A stretch of DNA of 64,000 nt. Source: Opitutia bacterium (GTDB taxonomy: Bacteria > Verrucomicrobiota > Verrucomicrobiia > Opitutales > Opitutaceae). Shown here piece by piece: positions 46,140-54,370 of this stretch. The notes under the pieces are model-generated. The model was not told where the DNA came from, did not search any database, and worked only from the letters and a program-made list of their open reading frames with translations. The stretch is from NCBI GenBank assembly GCA_947449835.1, contig CANFSZ010000007.1, forward strand, positions 1-64,000, given 5' to 3'. Position 1 is the first letter of the stretch. Each line of letters begins with the position of its first letter. Made by a program: the position numbers and the translations under genes.

Positions 46140-47746
46140 TTTGAGCCTTCAGGTTTGGCGGCCGGACCCGCCCGCGCAACTGCGATGTCCACATCGTACA
46201 CCGCAAACGCCAGCACGCGTTCATCGCCGTTCGCGTGCTGCACGCCAGAAGCATCGGCGCTAAATTCAATTTCCTGCGCCGCGTTAGCCGGAATCGAAAA
46301 CAAGGCCGTCTCAAAAGCCTCACGCTTCACCGCCACCGCGCCCTTCCAAAGTGCGACATCGCCCGCACGGATCGTTACGCGCATAGGTTTCAACGCGGCA
46401 ACTTCGCCGCTGAGCCGCACCGTCACGGATTCTTTCGAGGTATTGGTCAGCCGCAACCGCCCCGGACCGCTGCTCCAACGCCACTGCCGGCGGCCATCGC
46501 CTTCCGCCCCATACCAACCCACCCCACGCTCCCATTTTATCTGGGTGCGCACCGCACGTTCACCGCTGACCACAAAATTTTCATGCGGGGGCGCATTAAA
46601 TTCGTTCACCCCAACAATCGCCGAGAGGTTACCGAGCGCCAACACCGCCAACCACCGGCGCCCACGTGGTACGAGCAGGTTAAACGCGAGCATCATCGGC
46701 AGCAGCACGCGCGTCGCTGCGCCTGGATAACCTTCCCACACCGGCTGCGCGATGAAGAGCATCAGCACCGCGAAACTCGCCCCGATGCGCCACCACATTT
46801 TTCTCGGCTCACGGTGCAGCAAAAAAAACGCCGCCTGCGTCACCAAGGCCACCAGCACGAGCACATTACCCACGACCTGAGGTTCGATATTCCCAGCGAA
46901 TAATTCGCTCACAACGGTCGCAAGCTTCTCACCCAACCCAACCAAGGGCAGCGTAAAATTTCCCAGACCGGCGTCGTGATTGGCGCCAAGATGCCAGCGC
47001 ACATAACCCAGCCACGCGGCAAAGGGTAAGATCGCCAGCGCGCCCCAACTCGCTGCCACGGCCCACGCCCGCCAGACGCTGCCGCGTGACGGGATCAACG
47101 CTGTGCCTGCGAGCAAGCTCGTCTCTTTCGTCAAAAGCGCCGCCCCGAGCGCGACGACGGCACTGGGTTTTCGGCCTCGCTCAAGCGACACGACCATCAA
47201 GGCCACCAGCAAAAGACCTGGCGCATCCGCGAGCGAATTACGCACACTCATGCACATGCCGTGGGAAAATAAAATGCCCGCCCAGCGCAGCAGATTCCCC
47301 GCATTGTCCGGCGGCAACCAGCGCAATAGCACCCACGCGAGGGCGAGCCATACACCAACATTTAATAGCGCGAAAATCTGCACGATCCAGTGCGCCCGCC
47401 CAAGACCCAGAGTCCAAGCGACCCAACTCGGCAAAATCCGCCGCGCCCGATAAGAGGGGTTATCAATGGACTGCTTGAGTTGCTCGGGTTCATCTAGCCA
47501 CGGATGCAACGCGAGTTGGACGTAATACGTCCCGTCGTAGCCCCAAGAATCTTCGATCGTGTAATGGGGCACCGCCCGCAATCGCGGGACCGCCCGCTCG
47601 TCTGACTTGGCCCCGATCGACAGCAAACTCGTAAAACCCGAACCGGGAACATGGAAACGCGCCACCAAGCCCAAAAACGTCAGCGCCAAAACCAAGTAAG
47701 CGAACCGAAAACGCCAGCGCCATACCGCTATCAAGGCCCTTTTCAT
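46136..47746 (-). CDS. Family B polytopic protein B2, putative GT-C
   Basis: This 536-residue paralogue of B1 has HVPGSGFTSLL, WGYDGTYYVQLALHPW, SYRARRILPSW, VRNSLADAPGLLL, LLTKETSLLAG and VWEGYPGAATRVLLPMMLAF. The C-terminal soluble module begins VGWYGAEGDG and QWRWSSGP and ends RVLAFAVYDVDIAV. It is coupled to the downstream methyltransferase and diverges from A3 across 82 bases. The first-loop aspartate and paired tyrosines are the likely catalytic site by analogy with GT-C families. Confidence 0.76.
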   Translation of the reverse strand: MKRALIAVWRWRFRFAYLVLALTFLGLVARFHVPGSGFTSLLSIGAKSDERAVPRLRAVPHYTIEDSWGYDGTYYVQLALHPWLDEPEQLKQSIDNPSYRARRILPSWVAWTLGLGRAHWIVQIFALLNVGVWLALAWVLLRWLPPDNAGNLLRWAGILFSHGMCMSVRNSLADAPGLLLVALMVVSLERGRKPSAVVALGAALLTKETSLLAGTALIPSRGSVWRAWAVAASWGALAILPFAAWLGYVRWHLGANHDAGLGNFTLPLVGLGEKLATVVSELFAGNIEPQVVGNVLVLVALVTQAAFFLLHREPRKMWWRIGASFAVLMLFIAQPVWEGYPGAATRVLLPMMLAFNLLVPRGRRWLAVLALGNLSAIVGVNEFNAPPHENFVVSGERAVRTQIKWERGVGWYGAEGDGRRQWRWSSGPGRLRLTNTSKESVTVRLSGEVAALKPMRVTIRAGDVALWKGAVAVKREAFETALFSIPANAAQEIEFSADASGVQHANGDERVLAFAVYDVDIAVARAGPAAKPEGSK

Positions 47747-47828
47747 GCGTGCGAGATGCGCTGCGCCGCGCGCTTAAGGGTTGTCCGGTTCGTAAACAAT
47801 CTGTCGCATCACAAAACCACCTTCCGGC

Positions 47829-49319
47829 ATGTCAAATCCGAACCCCAGTCCTTCTGCAGCCCCACGCTGGTTTGCGTGGCTGGCCGTCGTCGCGCTGTTA
47901 GTTTACAGCTGTTTTCTGGGCGCGTATTTTACGCCCGTCGCCGGCGGCTCCGATTCTTCCGGTTATCTCAACGCCGCCCGATTGCTCGCGCGAGGCCAAA
48001 TCACGGCGCCGATGCGTGATTTCTCCGGACTCACGGCGAGCTCGGCCACGCAGTTTCAACCGCTCGGCTTCATCGCCGAACCGGCCCGCCAAAGGCTCGT
48101 GCCAACGTATCCGCTCGGCCTGCCCACGCACCTCGCGATCGCCAGCACGTTGTTCGGTTGGACGATCGGGCCGCTACTGGTGGGTGTCGGGGCTGCCTTA
48201 GCCGCGATCGTTTTGATGTACGCCATCGCTCGCGAATGGGCGATCGCGTGGCCCCTCGCCGCCGCAGGCGCGGTGATGCTGGGCGTTTTCCCGGTTACGA
48301 TTTTTATCGCGATCCAACCGCTCAGCGACGTCCTCGCCACCACGTGGGTGCTTGCCGCGATTTACGCCGCGCTCCGTGCTCGAGGCTCACCGCGCTGGGC
48401 CGTCGCCACGGGCGTCGCCCTTTCGATCGCGATTTTTGCTCGTCCGACGAACGTGCTGATTTCACCCGCCATTGCCGCGTTACTGAGTGTCGGTTGGCGT
48501 CCGTTCATCACCGCTGTTATTGGCGGATTGCCGGGCGCGCTTCTTCTCCTGGCCACCAACGCGCACCTCTTCGGTTCACCGTGGCGCATGGGGTACGGCT
48601 CGATCTTCGAGGCCTTCGACATCGCTTACTTCGGACCGACACTACTGCACTTTGGAAAATGGCTCGGGTTATTGCTGCCCGGACTTGGCCTTTTTTTTGG
48701 GTTCATCAGCTTTGGCTTTAGCCGCGCCAGTCTGCGTAACCGGATCGCGCTCGCGCTTTGGTTTTTCACGCCCGTGATTTTTTACGCGTATTACGAGGTG
48801 TCCGGGCAAACGTGGTGGTGCCTCCGCTTTATTCTGCCTGCGGTACCCGCTCTGATTCTGTCGGCGCTTTTTACGCTGGATTATTTTTTAGCGCTCCACT
48901 CGCGCACCGTGCGGATGGCGTCTGCTTTACTCGCGATTTGGGCCATAGGGTTGTCGGTGTTTTGGACGCGCGAGTTTCATACGCTGCTTAGTAAAACTTA
49001 TGAGCAAGCCTACGCCGAAATCGGCCAGTGGTCGCACGATCATCTCCCTGCGAACACCGTCTTGCTCACCAACAATGATAGCGGCGCGCTCTATTATTAC
49101 ACGTCGTTCCCGATTTTACGTTGGGACCAAATGAGCACTGCCGAATTCACCCAACACGCCGCGCACCTCACGCGGTCCGATCGCCCGCTGCATCTGATCA
49201 CCACTGAGGCCGAAGAAAATCATGTCCTCACCCAGCGCATACCCGCACGCTGGGAAAAAATCACGACCGTAGCCCAGCGCAGCATCTGGCGCTACAACGG
49301 ACCCGCCACAACTCCATGA
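47829..49319 (+). CDS. Family A polytopic protein A3, putative GT-C (PMT_2-like)
   Basis: This 496-residue protein carries the A-family set: GGSDSSGYLNAARLLARGQ, VPTYPLGLPTHL, QPLSDVLATTW, ARPTNVLISPA, WWCLRFILPAVPALIL and NDSGALYYYTSF. Its stop overlaps the start of B3 by four bases (ATGA), so an A and a B protein are made from one coupled pair. This physical pairing suggests that A and B proteins act on the same pathway or as partners. Confidence 0.78.
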   Translation: MSNPNPSPSAAPRWFAWLAVVALLVYSCFLGAYFTPVAGGSDSSGYLNAARLLARGQITAPMRDFSGLTASSATQFQPLGFIAEPARQRLVPTYPLGLPTHLAIASTLFGWTIGPLLVGVGAALAAIVLMYAIAREWAIAWPLAAAGAVMLGVFPVTIFIAIQPLSDVLATTWVLAAIYAALRARGSPRWAVATGVALSIAIFARPTNVLISPAIAALLSVGWRPFITAVIGGLPGALLLLATNAHLFGSPWRMGYGSIFEAFDIAYFGPTLLHFGKWLGLLLPGLGLFFGFISFGFSRASLRNRIALALWFFTPVIFYAYYEVSGQTWWCLRFILPAVPALILSALFTLDYFLALHSRTVRMASALLAIWAIGLSVFWTREFHTLLSKTYEQAYAEIGQWSHDHLPANTVLLTNNDSGALYYYTSFPILRWDQMSTAEFTQHAAHLTRSDRPLHLITTEAEENHVLTQRIPARWEKITTVAQRSIWRYNGPATTP

Positions 49320-50869
49320 CCGCAAACACCCGCCGATGGACCTTGCGCGGCAGCGCCGTTTTGGCTGTCGCCCTTTTTCTGACGCTCGTCGCCCAATTCT
49401 GGCACCCCGTCTACGGTCTCACCGCGCTGATCCAACTCGACGCCCCCAACGACGACTTAAAAATCTCCGCCTTCCGCGCGTACCCCGTCTACGTCCACCG
49501 CGACACCGGCGGCTACGATGGGCTCTACTACGCGCAGATCGCCTACGATCCCACCTTGCGCTCAACAGAACTTCCGCGCGCGATGGACAATTTTTCATAT
49601 CGCGCACGACGTATTCTGCCCCCGGCCTTCGCTTGGTTTTTCTCCGCCGGTCAACCGGCCGCCATCGTCCACGTTTACTCTTTTCTCAATGTCGCAACGT
49701 GGCTGTTCATGGCTGCGCTGCTCTGGCGCTTGCTCGGCGTAACGGATTTTCGCGGCTGGCTCGCCTGGGCCGGCGTGCTTTTTTCCGCCGGAGCGCTCAG
49801 CAGTGTGCGCCTCGCGCTCACCGATTTGCCGATGCTGGCTTTACTCACGCTCGCCGTGATCGCGGCCGAACGCGCCCGCCCCCGCACCGCTATCGCTTGG
49901 CTCGCCTCGGCAGCGCTCGCGCGCGAAACCGCGTTGCTTGGGGCCAGCGGTCTGCTCACGCGTCCATGGATTTCAGTTAAAAATGTGTGCGCGTGCGCCT
50001 TCGTGGCAGCCCCGCTTTTTGGTTGGCTCGCCTACATCCGTTGGCGGCTCGGTCCCGCTGATTCAGGCTGGGCTAATTTCACGCTCCCCATGGCCGGCTA
50101 CGCTGAAAAATTCGCGACCACACTCGTGGATCTATTCTATCTCGACGACACGCTCCTCGCTTGGACCACGTTTCTTGCCGTCGTGGGACTCACTGTTCAA
50201 GCGCTGTTCATCGTCTCCCGTTGGCGTCACTTCAACGACGCTTGGTGGCGTATCGGCGCGGCCTATACGGCTTTGATGGCGATGATCGGTACCGCCGTTT
50301 GGGAAGGTTACCCTGGAGCTTGCACGCGCGTGCTGCTGCCCCTGACGCTCGCGTTCAACCTCCTCGCCCACCGCACCCGCGCCGCTCTCGCGTGGCTCAT
50401 ACTCGGGAATCTCGGGGTCGGCGCCGGCTTTCTCGTGTTGCGCGATTTTCCCGTCAACACCCACGAGCTCTTCGCGGGCCGCGCGGGCGGGGCCGCCACA
50501 GTGATCCAGATCGACTCCGGTTGGTTTGGCGCGGAACACACCCCAAAGCACGTTTGGTCTTGGAGCTCGGGGCGTTCCCTACTCGCCCTCCGCACGTGGG
50601 CCGATGCTCCCGTCCAAGCCCAACTCGACTTCGGCCTGCGGAGCCTCACGCAGCGCACCGTCATCCTCCGCTCAGCCGAAAGAGAACTTTGGCGCGGCCA
50701 AGTCGGCGAAAAAACCACGCGTTTCAGCATCCCGCTCACGCTTCTACCTGGCGACACGCGACTCGAATTCTCGACTGACTCACCCGCGATCCGCGAAAGC
50801 GCCAACGCCGATGCTCGCGCCCTCGCCTTTGCGCTTTATGATCCGCGTCTGAGCGTCCCCAATCCCTAG
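49316..50869 (+). CDS. Family B polytopic protein B3, putative GT-C
   Basis: This 517-residue paralogue has GGYDGLYYAQIAYDP, SYRARRILPPAF, VRLALTDLPMLALL, LARETALLGA and VWEGYPGACTRVLLPLTLAF, then the C-terminal module with SGWFGAEH, VWSWSSGR and ALAFALYDPRL. The first-loop segment upstream of the motif is more divergent than in B1 and B2. It is translationally coupled to A3 and is followed 8 bases later by a GT4 gene. Confidence 0.76.
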   Translation: MTANTRRWTLRGSAVLAVALFLTLVAQFWHPVYGLTALIQLDAPNDDLKISAFRAYPVYVHRDTGGYDGLYYAQIAYDPTLRSTELPRAMDNFSYRARRILPPAFAWFFSAGQPAAIVHVYSFLNVATWLFMAALLWRLLGVTDFRGWLAWAGVLFSAGALSSVRLALTDLPMLALLTLAVIAAERARPRTAIAWLASAALARETALLGASGLLTRPWISVKNVCACAFVAAPLFGWLAYIRWRLGPADSGWANFTLPMAGYAEKFATTLVDLFYLDDTLLAWTTFLAVVGLTVQALFIVSRWRHFNDAWWRIGAAYTALMAMIGTAVWEGYPGACTRVLLPLTLAFNLLAHRTRAALAWLILGNLGVGAGFLVLRDFPVNTHELFAGRAGGAATVIQIDSGWFGAEHTPKHVWSWSSGRSLLALRTWADAPVQAQLDFGLRSLTQRTVILRSAERELWRGQVGEKTTRFSIPLTLLPGDTRLEFSTDSPAIRESANADARALAFALYDPRLSVPNP

Positions 50870-50877
50870 CGCCGCCC

Positions 50878-52077
50878 ATGTCTGCCCCGTTTCTCCTCGA
50901 CCTCTCGCACACGAGCCACACGTCTGCCCGCACCGGCATCCAACGCGTCGCCCGCTCGCTCTGGCGCGAACTCGGCGACTCCGCTCGGCCCATCACGTAC
51001 GATCCCCACCAACGCACGTGGCGCGCCCTCGATGCCTGGGAACGCGATAATCTCGCCGCCGATTCCTTCAGCCGCAAACGGGGCGCCACGTGGCCACTCT
51101 CCGCGCGCCTCCGCGGCTATTCCCGCCGCCTGTTTTCATCGGCGCCTTCTACTCAGCACGCTTCCGCCCTCGCGCCCCACTCTGGCTTGCTCGTACCCGA
51201 GTTGTTCACGCCCGCCGTGGGGGCGACGTTGCCGGCTCTTTTCACCGCAACGAGTGGACCTCGCGCCGCCGTTTTCCACGACGCCATCGCGCTCAAATTT
51301 CCCGAGCTCACGCCCACGAAAACCGTCGCGCGTTTCCCCGCTTATTTGCGCGAACTGCTGGCCTTCGACGGCATCGCCGCCAATTCCGCAGACTCCCACG
51401 CCACGCTGGTCGCTTATTGGGATTGGCTCGGCGTGCCGGCCGCAGCGCGCCCCGTCGTCGTGACCATTCCGCTCGGCATCGATCAGCCTTCGGCCGTTGC
51501 GGCGGCGCACACCGCCCCTGAGTCGGCCTTGCCCGTCATCCTGTGCGTCGGCTCCCTCGAAGGTCGCAAAAACCACCTCGCGTTGCTCGAAGCGTGCGAA
51601 ACGCTTTGGTCCGCTGGCACTCGTTTTGAACTGCATCTGATCGGGCTCGCTCACCCGCAAACGGGACGTACCGCGCTCGCGCGCGTGCAATCGCTCCAAG
51701 CCGCCGGGCGCCCGCTCCGCTATTCTGGTCCCGTGAACGACGCGACCCTCGCTGCGGCTTACGCGGCCTGCGCGTTCACGGTTTATCCTTCATTGATCGA
51801 AGGGTTTGGTCTGCCGGTTTTGGAAAGTCTCGCGCGCGGCAAACCCTCCATTTGCGCCGCGCGCGGCGCACTCGGTGAAGCCGCCCGCGACGGCGGTTGC
51901 ATCGCGCTCGAGCAGGTCGATGCGCCCGCGCTCGCGGTCGCTATTGCGCGTTTACTTACGACGCCGAGCGAACTCGCTGCACTCGCTGGCGCCGCCCAAG
52001 CCCGCACGTTTCGCACGTGGCGCGACTACGCGCGCGATGTCGCCACGTGGCTGCCCACGCTTTCCCGCCGTCCATGA
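50878..52077 (+). CDS. GT4 glycosyltransferase
   Basis: This 399-residue GT-B enzyme has an N-terminal half with TGIQRVARSLW and VFHDAIALKFPELTP. The C-terminal donor domain has VGSLEGRKNHLALLEA and the EX7E motif in IEGFGLPVLESL (Glu308, Glu316). It is a paralogue of the gene at 54.4-55.4 kb, sharing FHDAI and the RKN segment. It would transfer a sugar from a nucleotide donor in the cytoplasm. Its stop overlaps the start of the VOC gene by four bases. Confidence 0.88.
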   Translation: MSAPFLLDLSHTSHTSARTGIQRVARSLWRELGDSARPITYDPHQRTWRALDAWERDNLAADSFSRKRGATWPLSARLRGYSRRLFSSAPSTQHASALAPHSGLLVPELFTPAVGATLPALFTATSGPRAAVFHDAIALKFPELTPTKTVARFPAYLRELLAFDGIAANSADSHATLVAYWDWLGVPAAARPVVVTIPLGIDQPSAVAAAHTAPESALPVILCVGSLEGRKNHLALLEACETLWSAGTRFELHLIGLAHPQTGRTALARVQSLQAAGRPLRYSGPVNDATLAAAYAACAFTVYPSLIEGFGLPVLESLARGKPSICAARGALGEAARDGGCIALEQVDAPALAVAIARLLTTPSELAALAGAAQARTFRTWRDYARDVATWLPTLSRRP

Positions 52078-53051
52078 AAATCCGAGTTCTCATCCTCGCC
52101 AGTATTCTCACCTTGCCGCTGATCGGCGCAAATTCTCCGCGTCGCCCGCGCATCACGGGCATCGCGCACGCGGCGTTTTACGTCACCGACATGGCCAAGG
52201 CTCGGGCGTTCTACGAAGGTTACCTCGGTTTCCAGTCACCGTTTTCCATTCCACGCAAAACGCCTGGCGAGAGCCTCGTCTGGATCAAAATCAATGATCG
52301 CCAGAGCGTAGAACTTTTTCCCGCGTCGGAAGTTTCTCCTGCCGCGGACCGACTTTACCACATCGCCATCGAGACCGACGACGCCGAGGCGATGCGCGTT
52401 TACCTCCAGTCCAAAGGCATCGCCGTCCCGCCCAAAACCGCCATCGGTCGCATCGGAAATAAAAACTATTTCATCAAAGATCCCAACGGTAACACGGTCG
52501 AGATCGTCGAGTATCTGCCCGAAGGTTGGACGCGCCGTGAACAGGGTAAATTTCTGCCCGATACCCGCATCGCCACGCGCATGAGCCACGTCGGCATTAT
52601 GGTCGGCCAACTCGATGCCTCGCTGAAATTCTACGGCGACATCCTCGGCTTCACCGAGATCTGGCGCGGCGGTGGCGGCAAACTGCTCAGTTGGGTGAAC
52701 CTCAAAGTCCCGGATGGCGCTGACTACGTCGAGTTCATGCTCTACGACAAACCACCGACGCGCGAAGGCTTGCTCACCAAGCACCATATCTGCCTCGAAG
52801 TCGCCGACGTCGCCCAAGCCGGCGCCCTCCTCAAAACACGCGCGCTCCCGGCCGGCTCAAAAACCCCCGACGCCATGAAGACCGGCGTGAACGGCAAACG
52901 CCAAATCAACACCTTCGACCCCGACGGCACACGCGTTGAAATCATGGAACCGGGCACGTTTGACGGGAAACCAGTTCCGCCCTCGAAGGCTCCGCCCCCA
53001 CCGCCGCTCCCGCCTTATCAACCGCTTGCGACGCCGAAAGCCGCAAGCTAA
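52074..53051 (+). CDS. Secreted protein with two VOC (glyoxalase-like) domains
   Basis: This 325-residue protein starts at the ATG that overlaps the GT4 stop. It has a short signal peptide (about 1-20), two tandem VOC domains (about 26-148 and 168-293), and a Pro-rich tail. Both domains keep candidate metal ligands in H/E/H/E order: His32, Glu80, His96, Glu143 and His172, Glu220, His238, Glu289. VOC proteins include glyoxalases, dioxygenases and epimerases; the actual reaction is unknown. Export and coupling to a glycosyltransferase gene are unusual for the family. Confidence 0.82.
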   Translation: MKIRVLILASILTLPLIGANSPRRPRITGIAHAAFYVTDMAKARAFYEGYLGFQSPFSIPRKTPGESLVWIKINDRQSVELFPASEVSPAADRLYHIAIETDDAEAMRVYLQSKGIAVPPKTAIGRIGNKNYFIKDPNGNTVEIVEYLPEGWTRREQGKFLPDTRIATRMSHVGIMVGQLDASLKFYGDILGFTEIWRGGGGKLLSWVNLKVPDGADYVEFMLYDKPPTREGLLTKHHICLEVADVAQAGALLKTRALPAGSKTPDAMKTGVNGKRQINTFDPDGTRVEIMEPGTFDGKPVPPSKAPPPPPLPPYQPLATPKAAS

Positions 53052-53166
53052 GCGATCCGCCCGCCCACGATTTTGATCCCGATCCAGAGATGCAAACACG
53101 GCCTCTGGCTAACCTGTCTTTGCATTTGCCAACCCGCTTTCACCGCGCAGGGTTTTGAGCTCAGAC

Positions 53167-54366
53167 ATGGCGCTCTCATTCTTTAGCAAAAGCAAAAAAG
53201 CCGTTCAGAACCGCTTCCGCGACGATTACGCGACGAAGATGCGGTTAAAGTACGACCCGTACTACCACGCCATGGAGTCGCAGCAGGGCACGACGGTGCG
53301 CCTGGATGGCCGAGAGATGATCATGCTTTCCAGCAACGATTACCTCGGGTTGTCGTTTCACCCCAAAGTCATCGAAGCCGGCCGCGCCGCCCTTCTCAAA
53401 TGGGGCACTTCCACCACCGGCGCTCGCATCTCGAACGGTTCCCGCGCCTTTCACATCGAGCTCGAAGAAAAACTCGCCGCCTTCCTCGGCCGGGAAGCCT
53501 GCCACGTCCACGCTGCCGGCTACCTCTCTTGCCTCTCCAGCGTCGCCGCCTTCGCCCAAAAGGGTGATATCATTTTCGCCGACAAAAACATTCACTCCTG
53601 TCTCTGGGAAGGCATTCAGCTTTCGCGAGCCACCGTCGAGCGTTTCTCGCACAACAGCCCGGACGACTTCCGTGAAGTTGCCGCAGCAGCAGCCTCTAGC
53701 GACGCACCCAAACTCCTCGTAATCGAAGGCGTGTATTCCATGGAAGGCCACATCGCGCGCCTCCCTGAGCTCACCGAAATCGCCGAAGAACACGGCTGCT
53801 TCACCGTCCTCGACGATGCCCACGGTTTTGGCGTTCTCGGCCGCAATGGCCGCGGCACCGTCGATCACTTTGGCCTCAACGACAAAGTCGACGTCATCTG
53901 CGGCAGCCTCTCCAAATCTCTGGCCAGCACCGGCGGCTTCGTCGCTGCCTCCCGCGAAGCCATCGAATATCTTCGCACCAGCTCGAAACAGACGGTCTTC
54001 AGCGCTGCCCTCAGCCCCAGCCAAGCCGCCTGCGCGCAAGCCTCCCTCGAGCTCATGCAGAATGAGCGCGAGCACCACGAGCGCCTCTGGGCCAACACGA
54101 AAAAATATCGCGCCATCCTGAAAAATCTCGGCCTCGACACGTGGGGCAGCGAGACACCGGCCACTCCCATCGTACTTGGCTCCAAAGAACGCGTTTACCC
54201 TTTCTGGAAAGCTCTCCTCGAAAAAGGCGTCTTCACTGTCATGTCCATCGCCCCCGCGGTGCCCATCGGCAAAGACCTCATCCGCACCGCCATCTCCGCG
54301 ATGCACACCGACGAACAGCTCGACAAGATCGCCGACGCGATGGCCTACGCCGTCAAAAAGCTCTGA
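53167..54366 (+). CDS. AOS-family PLP enzyme, serine palmitoyltransferase-like
   Basis: This 399-residue protein (ATG at 53167; a TTG lies 12 bases upstream) belongs to the alpha-oxoamine synthase family, which condenses an amino acid with an acyl thioester. Visible are SNDYLGL, NGSRAFHIELE, His143 that would stack on PLP, YSMEGHIARLPEL, DDAHGFGVLG (Asp216, His219) and the PLP lysine in GSLSKSLASTGG (Lys250). SMEG, the SKSLASxGGF segment and the ETPATPIVL region resemble bacterial serine palmitoyltransferases more than BioF or Kbl. It could make a long-chain base for sphingolipids; the nearby ketosynthase and ACP genes support a lipid role. BioF or Kbl identity is not excluded. Confidence 0.82.
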   Translation: MALSFFSKSKKAVQNRFRDDYATKMRLKYDPYYHAMESQQGTTVRLDGREMIMLSSNDYLGLSFHPKVIEAGRAALLKWGTSTTGARISNGSRAFHIELEEKLAAFLGREACHVHAAGYLSCLSSVAAFAQKGDIIFADKNIHSCLWEGIQLSRATVERFSHNSPDDFREVAAAAASSDAPKLLVIEGVYSMEGHIARLPELTEIAEEHGCFTVLDDAHGFGVLGRNGRGTVDHFGLNDKVDVICGSLSKSLASTGGFVAASREAIEYLRTSSKQTVFSAALSPSQAACAQASLELMQNEREHHERLWANTKKYRAILKNLGLDTWGSETPATPIVLGSKERVYPFWKALLEKGVFTVMSIAPAVPIGKDLIRTAISAMHTDEQLDKIADAMAYAVKKL

Positions 54367-54370
54367 GCCT

